A stretch of 64,000 nucleotides of DNA from an uncultured Marinococcus sp. (GTDB taxonomy: Bacteria > Bacillota > Bacilli > Bacillales > Marinococcaceae), in the NCBI RefSeq assembly GCF_947493875.1, contig NZ_CANLSU010000002.1, positions 434,001 through 498,000 of the forward strand, given 5' to 3'. How positions within the stretch are numbered: position 1 is the first letter of the stretch; each line of letters opens with the position of its first letter. A model generated the notes under the pieces. The model worked only from the letters and a program-made list of their open reading frames with translations, did no database searches and was not told where the DNA came from. Both the position numbers and the translations under genes were made by a program. Below, one piece after another: positions 37,071 through 45,535 of the stretch.

Positions 37071-37226
37071 AATCTGATTTACCTTCCACTTTCTTTGCTT
37101 CTTTTTCTGTCCCTTGAAGAAAAAGTTTTCGATTTTTTACAGCTACTATCAGATTATCACATTTTTTGGGAAAAGCGAGTAAAAGTTTAGGTGCTTAAAT
37201 TACTGATGTATCAGTATTATACAGAC

Positions 37227-37258
37227 AAAAACCCGGAGAATAGATCCCCGGGTTTAAG
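37227..37258 (-). terminator. Terminator of the CNNM/CorC-type gene
   Basis: On the minus strand AAACCCGGGG and TCCGGGTTT arms (loop ATCTATTC) are followed by TTTG. Confidence 0.8.
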
Positions 37259-37262
37259 TATA

Positions 37263-38504
37263 TTAGTCTTCCTCTTCTTCCTCTTCTTTCACGACGCGTA
37301 CACGTTTGATCTGATTATTGTCCATGGTCAGTACTTCAAAATGAAGGTTCTCGTACTGAAGAGTTTCTCCTTCTTCAGGGATGTGGTCGAATTCCCGGTA
37401 CAGCAGTCCGGCAATAATATCCTCTTCTTCTTCGACCCGGGTATTAAAGATTTCGTTGAAACGGCTGATGGAGAGTTTACCATCACAGATGATAACCTCG
37501 TCGGTCAGCTCCTCAATCAGCTGCTCGGAACGGGTATCATGCTCGTCCTCAATCTCCTGGCCGATCATCGCTTCGATAATGTCTTCCTGGGTGACCATGC
37601 CCATCGTACCGCCGTATTCATCGAGCACGACGGCAAGGTGCTTCTGCTCATTCAGCATCCGTTTAAACACGTTGTCGACAGAATTGGTCTCTACTACATA
37701 CAATGGGTTGTTATCAATGAAATCATTAAGGGTTTTGTCGCTTTGTTCAGCCCAGATGAGGAGCAGCTTGGCATGAAAAACGCCGACGATATGATCCATA
37801 TTATCGTTGTATACTGGATACCGGGTATGATTGTGATTAATGGTAATGTCCCGCACTTCCTGAAAGCTGCTTTCGACCGGTATGCCGATAATCTCCATAC
37901 GCGGGACCTTCAACACGTCACGTATATCCTTGCGGTAAAAATCAATTACCCGCTTAATCCGGTCCTGTTCCTGTTTTTCAAAGGTACCTTCTGAAGAGGC
38001 CACGTCGACCATCGTTTTAATCTCTTCGCGCGAATACGTCTGTGATGGTCCTTCGCCCCGGGTGATCAGCTTGATCACTCCGCGTGTGAAAGAATTCAGT
38101 AAAAACGTGAGCGGCTTAAAGATGAATACGAGCACTGCAATCACCGGGGCGACTATGTAAGCTACTTTATCTGCAAAGGTAGCAGCAATAGATTTAGGCA
38201 GAACCTCCGCGAAAATGATAAGCACAAACGTCAAAATAGCAGTAGCGATGCCGACAGAAAAATCGTAATTCAGGGCGAGCACGGTAACGAGGGTAGGAAG
38301 CATAATATTGGAGATGTTGTTTCCGATCAGGATGGCTGTGATTAACTCATCCGGTTTTCTCGTCAGCTTTAATAAATTTTTCGCCCGTTTATCGTTTTCT
38401 TCGGCACGGGACTGCATTCGTGCGCGGTTTGCTGCTGTTAAAGCTGTTTCGCTTCCGGATAAAAAGAAGGAAGCTAACAAAAATAAGATGATGACTACTA
38501 TCAT
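37263..38504 (-). CDS. CNNM/HlyC-CorC-type transporter (DUF21-CBS-CBS-CorC_C)
   Basis: The 413-aa product has three or four N-terminal helices of the DUF21 type (LSGSETALTAANRARM, ILIGNNISNIMLPTLVTVL, FAEVLPKSIA), a tandem CBS pair (about 195-310; DEYGGTMGMVTQEDIIEAMIG) and the CorC_HlyC domain (about 330-405). It ends in an acidic EEEEEED tail. Homologues act in Mg2+ homeostasis (MpfA/CorC); the hemolysin name is historical. GGAGGG precedes the ATG. Confidence 0.92.
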   Translation of the reverse strand: MIVVIILFLLASFFLSGSETALTAANRARMQSRAEENDKRAKNLLKLTRKPDELITAILIGNNISNIMLPTLVTVLALNYDFSVGIATAILTFVLIIFAEVLPKSIAATFADKVAYIVAPVIAVLVFIFKPLTFLLNSFTRGVIKLITRGEGPSQTYSREEIKTMVDVASSEGTFEKQEQDRIKRVIDFYRKDIRDVLKVPRMEIIGIPVESSFQEVRDITINHNHTRYPVYNDNMDHIVGVFHAKLLLIWAEQSDKTLNDFIDNNPLYVVETNSVDNVFKRMLNEQKHLAVVLDEYGGTMGMVTQEDIIEAMIGQEIEDEHDTRSEQLIEELTDEVIICDGKLSISRFNEIFNTRVEEEEDIIAGLLYREFDHIPEEGETLQYENLHFEVLTMDNNQIKRVRVVKEEEEEED

Positions 38505-38913
38505 AAGTACCCTCCACTGGCGTATTCTTTACATTTTATTTTCTGAGTGCGGTAAGTTACACGTTCAAACAACTATCCAACATTAAAAATAACATAAAAG
38601 CGCCAGGAAGAATTTAAATATGCAAAAGATTTTATTCCCAATTTGTGTTTGCAGGAAAAGATGAAATATGGAGAACGCTTTGAAGCACACCCGCAGCGCA
38701 TTAAAATTCCACGTGGATAAAAAGAAGAAAAAGAGAAAAAATAATAGATCAATGTTGATTTTTATTTTTGGAAGCTATCATAATAGTAAATGCAAATAAA
38801 AACCACTTTAACAAACAAAAAGAAACATTATGAAGAAGGGTGATCTATTTTTCCTTCTTTCATTCACAGCAAGAGTTCTTTGAAATAAAACTGTTGAGGA
38901 AAGGAGCATTAGT
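38505..38913. other. 409-bp AT-rich intergenic region
   Basis: Divergent promoters of the CNNM/CorC gene and the mutarotase gene must lie here. A 43-codon plus-strand frame from an ATG near 38669, with KKKKKRK, has only a weak ribosome site and is not claimed. No strong hairpin with a T-tract is seen. Confidence 0.45.
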
Positions 38914-39228
38914 ATGAAACGTCTGGCATTAATTATGTATGTGTACCCGGAAAAAATAGAGGAATATATTGAAAAGCACGAACAGCTATGGCCGGAAATG
39001 AAAGAGGCTTTAAAGCAGCACGGAGCAGTCAATTATTCAATCTTTCTGGAGAGAGAAACAAGCAGGCTGTTTGCTTATCTTGAAATAGAAAATGAAGAGC
39101 GGTGGCAGCAGATGGCCTCCACTCCTATCAATCAAAAATGGTGGAAGGCAATGGCGCCATTAATGGAAACAAATGAAGATAACAGTCCCGTTACAACCCC
39201 GCTCGAAGAAGTATTTCATCTCGAATGA
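38914..39228 (+). CDS. L-rhamnose mutarotase family protein (RhaM-like)
   Basis: The 104-aa ferredoxin-like dimer has the length of E. coli RhaM. It begins RLALIMYVYPEKIEEYIEKHEQLWPEM, with the conserved H, and later has NYSIFLERETSRLFAYLE and INQKWWKAMAPLM. It interconverts sugar anomers, but no rhamnose genes lie nearby, so the true substrate is open. GAGGAAAGGAG precedes the ATG. Confidence 0.88.
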   Translation: MKRLALIMYVYPEKIEEYIEKHEQLWPEMKEALKQHGAVNYSIFLERETSRLFAYLEIENEERWQQMASTPINQKWWKAMAPLMETNEDNSPVTTPLEEVFHLE

Positions 39229-39277
39229 AAGTCAGGAATTCCTTCACTGAAAACAAATTCATAAGTGGAGCTTTTCT

Positions 39278-39302
39278 GTTCAAAATCCGTAAAAACGGGA
39301 AT
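39278..39302 (+). promoter_or_regulatory. Sigma-B-like promoter before the 60-aa ORF
   Basis: GTTCAA, 13 nt, GGGAAT: one mismatch to the sigma-B consensus in each box with correct spacing. It lies 160 nt before ATG 39465. A 12-codon frame with a good site (AAGGGGGAA, ATG 39361) lies between. Confidence 0.5.
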
Positions 39303-39464
39303 AGAAAACTATAAGGAGAACGAGCGGCAGACACACAAAGGAATATAAGGGGGAATGCGGATGAAAGACCCTATATGTGAGTGGCAGATAATAAAATAAA
39401 TTGGTGAAGGGAACCCTTGTTCAGTCGTGTGATAATAATCAGCTGCGAAAAGGGGGGCGTGCCA

Positions 39465-39647
39465 ATGAACCGCCGGTTGATTGACGACGAGTATGAACGT
39501 GAAATAGACCGCATGGTTAATGAAGGCGGCTATATTCCTGTGGAAATGGATTTTATAAAAAAACGGGCTAAAGTTAAAAAGAATAAAGATGGACTCCCTC
39601 AGGAGAATCAGGAAAAAGAAGCAGATGACTTTAAAGAAAAAGCCTGA
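39465..39647 (+). CDS. 60-aa charged protein, unknown
   Basis: ATG 39465 follows AAAGGGGGGCG. The product is soluble and highly charged: helical N-terminus (LIDDEYEREIDRMVNEGGYIPVEMDF), then a Lys- and Glu-rich tail. No family is recognised. A sigma-B-like promoter upstream suggests a stress role (inference). Its terminator was hit by IS copy 2 in the T-tract. Confidence 0.65.
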   Translation: MNRRLIDDEYEREIDRMVNEGGYIPVEMDFIKKRAKVKKNKDGLPQENQEKEADDFKEKA

Positions 39648-39666
39648 ATATAATAATGAAATTTAA

Positions 39667-39693
39667 CAGCTGCCGCCGGCAGCTGTTTTTTTC
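39667..39693 (+). terminator. Terminator of the 60-aa ORF, T-tract at an IS junction
   Basis: ACAGCTGCC and GGCAGCTGT arms (loop GCC) then TTTTTTTC. The last eight bases are the left target duplication of IS copy 2. Confidence 0.88.
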
Positions 39694-41044
39694 GGCTCTA
39701 TAATATTTGTTGGGGTACAGACACAAAAAAACACGCAGACTCCGATATCCGTTATACTTGCGTCGACAAAAACCAAGCAGGATAGGAGTTGCGTGCATAT
39801 GAATCATAACATAACGATCCCCGGCCTCCAAGGGGTAAGGGTCCTCCATACCGACGAACGGGAAGGCGTGGTGCACCTTCAGGTCGTGGTGCCCCGGAAA
39901 CGGTCCCGGTGCCCGGCCTGTGGCGTATGGACCCGGCGGGTCCATGATTACCGGTGGCAGCGGGTGCAGCATACAGCCTGGTTTGAACGGCCCACGGTGC
40001 TTCATTACCGCCGGCGGCGGTACGTGTGTCCCTGCGGGAAACGCTTTGCCGAAGCCAACCCGTTAGTGGATCGGTACCAGCGGCACAGCCGGGAATGGAA
40101 CCAGGCCCTCGGTCTCCGCCTGGTTACCGGCAAGAATTTCACCGATACGGCCCGCCAGTTTTCCACGTCAGTCACGACGGCGCTGCGCCGGTTTGACGAG
40201 CTGGCTTCCCGGACGCTCCCGCACGTGGAGCAGCTGCCACGGGTGATTGCCGTCGACGAGTACAAAGGCGACACCAATGCCGGCAAGTACCAGCTGCTGG
40301 TGGCGGACGGGGCCACCGGGCGCCCCGTCGATATTCTGCCGGACCGGAAGAAAGAGACGTTGAAGCAGTACCTGCAGCAGAAAGGCGGCCAGGTGGAGGT
40401 GGTCGTCATGGACATGAGTGCGCCTTTTCATCAGGCGGCCCGGCGGGCCCTGAACCGCCCGATCATCGTGGCGGACCGGTTTCACGTGCACCGGCACGTG
40501 TACTGGGCCCTCGAACGGGTCCGGCGCCGCGTGCAGCACACCCTCTCGTCGTATCACCGAAAACGGTGCAAACGGCTGAAGCACGTGTTTACCAAAAAAG
40601 CCGAAGACCTCACCGCCCAGCAGGTGAAGATCCGGGACCAGTACCTGGCCGGGTCGGAAGAGCTCCGGACGGCCTATGAGCTCAAAGAAGCCTTCCGCGC
40701 CTGGTTTGAGCGGAGCAAGCGCCGAATGACGACCGGCCAGGCCGGCGCGATCCGGGACGATCTGTACGCCTTCTACCGGCAGGTGGAAGCGAGCGGGTGC
40801 CCGGACATGGCCCAGGCTGCCGCCACCGTCCGGCGCTGGCAGACCGAAATCCTGAACAGTTTTACGTTCGACTACCACAATGGCACCGTGGAAGGACTGA
40901 ACAACCAGACCAAGGTGATCAAACGGAACGCCTTCGGGTTCCAGCGGTATGACCGCCTGCGGGCCAAAGTGTTACTGCATCATCAATATAAATGGTCGCT
41001 CGCCGGATAACGGATGGGGTTACCCCAACATTAGACATAGAACC
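39694..41044 (+). mobile_element. ISL3-family insertion sequence, copy 2 (1351 bp)
   Basis: The same ends, length and orientation as copy 1, offset by exactly 16762 bp, with no difference noticed. It is flanked by a perfect 8-bp duplication TTTTTTTC (39686-39693 and 41045-41052). Confidence 0.95.
39799..41010 (+). CDS. ISL3-family transposase (copy 2)
   Basis: The protein is identical to that of copy 1: zinc-binding CPAC/CPCG region, helix-turn-helix and DDE domain (VIAVDEYK, VVVMDMSAPF, GTVEGLNN). It is intact. The start may be ATG 39799 or GTG 39793, as in copy 1. Two intact copies could bracket and mobilise the 15.4 kb between them or drive deletion of it by recombination. Confidence 0.95.
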   Translation: MNHNITIPGLQGVRVLHTDEREGVVHLQVVVPRKRSRCPACGVWTRRVHDYRWQRVQHTAWFERPTVLHYRRRRYVCPCGKRFAEANPLVDRYQRHSREWNQALGLRLVTGKNFTDTARQFSTSVTTALRRFDELASRTLPHVEQLPRVIAVDEYKGDTNAGKYQLLVADGATGRPVDILPDRKKETLKQYLQQKGGQVEVVVMDMSAPFHQAARRALNRPIIVADRFHVHRHVYWALERVRRRVQHTLSSYHRKRCKRLKHVFTKKAEDLTAQQVKIRDQYLAGSEELRTAYELKEAFRAWFERSKRRMTTGQAGAIRDDLYAFYRQVEASGCPDMAQAAATVRRWQTEILNSFTFDYHNGTVEGLNNQTKVIKRNAFGFQRYDRLRAKVLLHHQYKWSLAG

Positions 41045-41218
41045 TTTTTTTCTTACAAAAATAAACAAATAGTAGTGAAAAGAAACAGCTAAAAGGTGCT
41101 ATACTTATTAATCTGTGTGTGACCTGCCACATTTGATTAAGCCTGTTGTATCAATGTACGGAATTGGTTTGTAGAATGTAAATCACAATATTGTACAGCA
41201 AATGTTCAAAAGACTGCG

Positions 41219-41233
41219 ATGAAAACGTATACA
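41219..41233 (+). promoter_or_regulatory. CcpA cre box before the PTS operon
   Basis: ATGAAAACGTATACA fits the degenerate cre consensus WTGNAANCGNWNNCW at every fixed position. It lies 52 bp before the PRD regulator start, suggesting carbon catabolite control. Confidence 0.7.
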
Positions 41234-41284
41234 TTTAGATTGCAGCGGCTGATAGAATAAAAATTAACCAAAGGGGGGAAGGAG

Positions 41285-43342
41285 ATGCCGCTAAGTGAAC
41301 GGGATAATGAAATATTAAACGAACTAATCCGCAACCCGTCGGTCACTAGCATGGCGCTTGAAGAAAAGCATCAACTGACACGAAGGCAGCTCGGCTACAG
41401 CATTAATAAAGTAAACGACTGGCTTTTAAGCAAAAACCTTCCGGTTATTGAACGAACGCGCCAGGGGCATTTCATTATTGATCAGTCCGTTTACACAAAT
41501 TTCGGCGTGGATGAAGAACTCATTGCAGCTGAAAAACCAATACTCACCGGAAAGCAGCGTACTTATTATCTTATTATGATGCTAGTCGGCAGTGAAGAAC
41601 CGCTTTCATTAAATCATTTCACAAGTGAGCTGCAGCTGAGTAAAAACACCGTATTAAATGAGCTGAAGGAAGCGCAGCAGTATTTAGGTGACTACCAGCT
41701 TCTTATCAAATATTCCCGTAAAGAGGGGTATCTGGTGGACGGGAAAGAATTTCAGATCCGGAAACTGTTGATGAATGTAACGTATCAGCTGCTCGCTATG
41801 CAGGACGGTGCGACAAGAATCAAAAAGATAGCCGGAATTGATGAGGAGGAGCTCGACGATTACCGCCAGCGGATTGAAAACATCGAAAACAAGCTCAGTC
41901 TGAAATTTACTGATGAAAAGCTTGAAACAATGCCTTATATATTAGCTTTAATTTTAAAAAGAATAAAAAAAGGCTATACGATGAACACATTTTCAATCCA
42001 GTATGAAGAGCTTTCAGATACGAAAGAATACCAGGCTACAGAGGAAATATTTAAAAAGAATGAACACATTCCGATGGAAGAGCGTTTGTTTATCACGCTG
42101 CATCTTTTGACAGCAAATGTATACAGCACTTCGTTTCCGATGGAAGACGATGTGATTCCGAATTTAGGGGCCGCCACAGATGATATGCTGCGCCAATTTG
42201 AGAAAAGTGCCTGTGTTTATTTACATGAACGCGACCAGCTGCTTGATAAGCTGCTTCAGCACATTAAGCCGGCTTATTACCGTATCAAATACCAGCTGTC
42301 GGAAACGTCATCTACCCAGGTGCCGCTCAGCAAGGAATTCAAAGCATTGCATCATCTGGTAAAACAATCCACTGCACCACTTGAGAAGTTAATCGGCAGC
42401 CGGATCCCGGACAGCGAAAGCAGCTTCATTACAATGCTGATCGGAGGCTGGATGAAACGGCAGGGCGAAAGCATTGAAAAGAAAGTTAAGGCCATTGTGG
42501 TCTGCCCTCAGGGTGTGTCTGTCTCCAGACTGATGCTTAATGAGCTGAGTGAGCTTTTTCCGGAATTTGTTTTTCTTGATTCTTTATCGGTACGGGAATT
42601 TCTGTACTATCCTCTGGAGTACGACATCGTATTCGCCCCGACGTTTCTCGAGACCGAAAAAAAACTGTTCGTAGTAAAAACGTTTTTAGGCCGGGAAGAA
42701 CGCCAGCGTCTTCGCAAGCAGGTAATGCTTGAGCTTTACGGATATTTGCCGAACCATCTGGATATTGATGAAATCATTCAGATTATTGGGCGCCATGCTC
42801 ATATCCATAATGAAAGTGCACTTATAGAAGATATCCAAAATTATATTAATCAGGATAATGAAAGCTCAGTGAATTACAGCATGGGTAAAGCTGAATACAA
42901 TTTGGATGAATTAATCACTCCGGCTTCCATTACCCTGAGGGATAACGTGAGCGATTGGGAAGAGGCGGTAAAGGCAGGAGCGAAGCCGCTACTCGAAAAT
43001 AAAAATATTACGGGCGACTATGTGAACAGTATGCTGCGCTATACCGAAGAAGATCCTTATATTGTCATAGGGCCGAATATTGCGATTCCCCACGCTTCAC
43101 CGGAGGACGGAGTGAACGAAGTAGGAATGAGTTTGTTGAGACTGAAGGAAGGAGTTCTTTTCTCCGAAGAATACCGGATCAATCTGGTGATCGTCATTGC
43201 TGCAGTAGATAAACAAAAGCATATTCACGCGCTGATGCAGTTAATGAAGCTTGCGGGCTCACAAACAGCACGAGATCAAATAACAGCTGCAGATTCTGCT
43301 AAAGATATATACAAAATTATTCAGTCGTATTCCAAAGATTAA
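41285..43342 (+). CDS. PRD-domain PTS-dependent transcriptional activator (MtlR/LicR type)
   Basis: The product has 685 aa: two N-terminal helix-turn-helix domains (about 1-170; LSLNHFTSELQLSKNTVLNEL), two PTS regulation domains (about 185-410) with conserved histidines (LFITLHLLTANVY, LHHLVKQS), an EIIB-Gat-like domain (about 425-510) and a C-terminal EIIA-type domain (about 540-680) with IAIPHASPEDG, the phosphorylatable histidine. It is predicted to be controlled by phosphorylation through the PTS and to activate the downstream genes. AAGGAG precedes the ATG. It is the first gene of the polyol operon. Confidence 0.93.
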   Translation: MPLSERDNEILNELIRNPSVTSMALEEKHQLTRRQLGYSINKVNDWLLSKNLPVIERTRQGHFIIDQSVYTNFGVDEELIAAEKPILTGKQRTYYLIMMLVGSEEPLSLNHFTSELQLSKNTVLNELKEAQQYLGDYQLLIKYSRKEGYLVDGKEFQIRKLLMNVTYQLLAMQDGATRIKKIAGIDEEELDDYRQRIENIENKLSLKFTDEKLETMPYILALILKRIKKGYTMNTFSIQYEELSDTKEYQATEEIFKKNEHIPMEERLFITLHLLTANVYSTSFPMEDDVIPNLGAATDDMLRQFEKSACVYLHERDQLLDKLLQHIKPAYYRIKYQLSETSSTQVPLSKEFKALHHLVKQSTAPLEKLIGSRIPDSESSFITMLIGGWMKRQGESIEKKVKAIVVCPQGVSVSRLMLNELSELFPEFVFLDSLSVREFLYYPLEYDIVFAPTFLETEKKLFVVKTFLGREERQRLRKQVMLELYGYLPNHLDIDEIIQIIGRHAHIHNESALIEDIQNYINQDNESSVNYSMGKAEYNLDELITPASITLRDNVSDWEEAVKAGAKPLLENKNITGDYVNSMLRYTEEDPYIVIGPNIAIPHASPEDGVNEVGMSLLRLKEGVLFSEEYRINLVIVIAAVDKQKHIHALMQLMKLAGSQTARDQITAADSAKDIYKIIQSYSKD

Positions 43343-43377
43343 CTGCGACAAATTTAATTCCACCAAGGAGGGGCCTG

Positions 43378-43866
43378 ATGAGCGATTTGTATTTTGATAC
43401 TCCTGTGATTCTTTTAGATATGGACGGGGGAGCCAAAGAAGAAGTATTGCGGACTATGGCACAAAATTTAGTGAACAACGGACTGGTAAAACAAAGCTTC
43501 GTAGAAGCGGTAATCCAAAGAGAAAATGAGTATGCTACCGGCCTGCCGACAGGCGACATTGCGGTTGCTATTCCTCACACAGATGTAGAGCATGTACAGC
43601 AAAAAGCAATCAGTGTGGGAATACTGAAGGAGCCCGTCGACTTTGTCATCATGGGTGACGACACAGAAACGGTTCCGGTCAAAATCGTATTTATGCTTGC
43701 CATGGACGAGGCGCACTCCCAGCTGAAGCTTTTGCAGCAGCTTATGCAGGTGTTTCAGGACCAGAGTGTTTTAAACGAACTCATCAGTACATCTGATGAA
43801 AAACAGATCAAACATATAATGGAAGAGAAATTGGATGCGTTATCACTTGAAGGAGGTGAAAAATAA
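43378..43866 (+). CDS. PTS EIIA component, galactitol family
   Basis: The 162-aa EIIA of the fructose-mannitol fold has the active-site region GDIAVAIPHTDVEHV near residue 60 with the phospho-histidine. AAGGAGGGG precedes the ATG, 35 bp after the regulator. Its stop overlaps the IIB start (TAATG). It passes phosphate from HPr to EIIB. The substrate cannot be read from this subunit. Confidence 0.92.
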   Translation: MSDLYFDTPVILLDMDGGAKEEVLRTMAQNLVNNGLVKQSFVEAVIQRENEYATGLPTGDIAVAIPHTDVEHVQQKAISVGILKEPVDFVIMGDDTETVPVKIVFMLAMDEAHSQLKLLQQLMQVFQDQSVLNELISTSDEKQIKHIMEEKLDALSLEGGEK

Positions 43867-44150
43867 TGGCAAAAAAACAAGTATTAGTAGCATGTGGAGC
43901 AGGCGTGGCAACTTCCACAGTTGTTAACGGTGCTATTGAAGATATGGCTAAGGAGCATAAATTATCGGTAGATCTTAAACAGATTAAAATAGCGGAAGTA
44001 GAAAGCTATGTTGATACTGCTGACTTACTGGTAACGACAGCTACCATCAAAAAGGAATACCCGTTTCCGGTAATCAATGCACGTTCATTCCTCACAGGAA
44101 TTGGAATGGAAGATACCAAGCAGGAAATTCTGGATGAATTGAAAAAATAA
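43866..44150 (+). CDS. PTS EIIB component, galactitol family
   Basis: The 94-aa product begins KKQVLVACGAGVATSTVV, the EIIB-Gat phosphocysteine loop (Cys near residue 10). Start overlaps the IIA stop by 1 bp with AAGGAGGTGA upstream. A hairpin (44158-44188, CCCGG/CCGGG) separates it from IIC and may adjust mRNA levels. Confidence 0.92.
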   Translation: MAKKQVLVACGAGVATSTVVNGAIEDMAKEHKLSVDLKQIKIAEVESYVDTADLLVTTATIKKEYPFPVINARSFLTGIGMEDTKQEILDELKK

Positions 44151-44157
44151 CAGCAGT

Positions 44158-44188
44158 CCCGGTTTCCTTTTTCATCAGGGAAGCCGGG
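44158..44188 (+). other. Intercistronic hairpin between PTS IIB and IIC
   Basis: CCCGGTTTCC and GGGAAGCCGGG arms with a TTTTTCATCA loop and no T-tract. Probably an mRNA-stability or processing element rather than a terminator. Confidence 0.45.
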
Positions 44189-44219
44189 CTCATTACTACA
44201 GGTATGAGGGGGAAGTGGC

Positions 44220-45482
44220 ATGCAGGGATTTGTAGATCTTGTACAGGGGTTTTTGGCTCTGGGAGCAACAGTAATTTTACCAGTTGTTATCTTTTTGCTC
44301 GGTTTATTATTCGGGCAGAAGCCGGGGAAGGCATTCCGTTCCGGTTTAACAATTGGGGTAGCATTTGTAGGGATATTTCTTGTTGTTGACTTACTGGTTA
44401 ATAACTTAGGGCCGGCAGCGCAGGGAATGGTTGATCGATTAGGAGTTAACCTGGATGTAATTGACGTCGGCTGGCCGGCGACATCATCTATTGCCTGGGC
44501 TTCTACGGCAGTAGCAGCATTTATTATTCCATTGGGACTGCTTGTAAACGTTGTCATGCTTTTGACAAAAACGACGAAAACAATGAACGTGGATATTTGG
44601 AACTTTTGGCACTATACCTTTATGGCTGCGGTAGTATACACCGTATCTGACAGTATTATTCAAGGACTTATTGCTGCAGTTATCTTTCAAATCGTGACCT
44701 TGAAAATTGCTGACTGGACCGCACCGATGGTGGAAGACTTTTACGAGCTTCCAGGGGTATCAATCGCAACAGGAAGTACCGTATCGTACGCCCCGGGTAT
44801 TTTTCTCGTAAAAGGTCTGCAGAAAATCCCTGGTATCAACCGACTCAGCGCAGATCCTGACAGTATTCAAAGACGGTTTGGCGTGTTCGGCGAATCTATC
44901 TTTATCGGCTTGTTCCTCGGTGTAGCAATCGGTGCCCTGGCTGGCTACAGTGTAGGGGAAGTAATTGAAATCGGGATGGCTATGGCCGCCGTTATGGTAC
45001 TGATGCCACGGATGGTTAAGATTTTGATGGAGGGCTTAATGCCTGTATCAGAGTCAGCCAGAAACTGGTTGAACAAACACTTCAGCAACAAGGAAATTTA
45101 TATCGGCCTGGACGCAGCGGTTCTTTTGGGCCACCCATCCGTTATTGCAACTGCACTAATTCTTGTCCCAATCACAGTTGTGCTGGCAGTATTTCTGCCT
45201 GGTAACGCTCTGCTTCCTTTCGGGGACCTTGCGACAATTCCATTTGTTGTTGCGTTTATCGTCGGGGCAGCGAGAGGTAACATTATACACTCTGTGCTGG
45301 TAGGTACCGTGATGATTGCACTCTCGCTTTACATGGCTACAGATATTGCAAACGTATTTACGACAATGGCTCAAAACGCTGATTTCGACATGCCTGAAGA
45401 TTCCGCACGGATTTCAAGTATTGACCAGGGCGGAAACCTGATTAACTGGCTCATCTGGAGATTCTTTGAACTGTTTAATTAA
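44220..45482 (+). CDS. PTS EIIC component, galactitol family
   Basis: The 420-aa membrane permease has about ten helices and follows GatC throughout: GFVDLVQGFLALGATVILPVVIFLLGLLFGQKPGKAFRSGL, WPATSSIAWAST and GHPSVIATALILVPITV. Gat-family permeases carry galactitol in enterobacteria but also D-arabitol, ribitol or xylitol in enterococci, so a pentitol is possible. GAGGGGG precedes the ATG. Confidence 0.93.
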   Translation: MQGFVDLVQGFLALGATVILPVVIFLLGLLFGQKPGKAFRSGLTIGVAFVGIFLVVDLLVNNLGPAAQGMVDRLGVNLDVIDVGWPATSSIAWASTAVAAFIIPLGLLVNVVMLLTKTTKTMNVDIWNFWHYTFMAAVVYTVSDSIIQGLIAAVIFQIVTLKIADWTAPMVEDFYELPGVSIATGSTVSYAPGIFLVKGLQKIPGINRLSADPDSIQRRFGVFGESIFIGLFLGVAIGALAGYSVGEVIEIGMAMAAVMVLMPRMVKILMEGLMPVSESARNWLNKHFSNKEIYIGLDAAVLLGHPSVIATALILVPITVVLAVFLPGNALLPFGDLATIPFVVAFIVGAARGNIIHSVLVGTVMIALSLYMATDIANVFTTMAQNADFDMPEDSARISSIDQGGNLINWLIWRFFELFN

Positions 45483-45535
45483 ACCTCTCTCAAGCAGAAC
45501 ATACATGAAAATTAACACACCGGGAGGATGAAAGC

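Noticed and set aside
37191-37994. Plus-strand frame of 267 codons
   Set aside because: It lies antisense to the CNNM/CorC gene and shows no family pattern or ribosome site.
38669-38800. 43-codon lysine-rich plus-strand frame
   Set aside because: Weak ribosome site, low-complexity AAA/AAG run, and location in a promoter region make it unconvincing.
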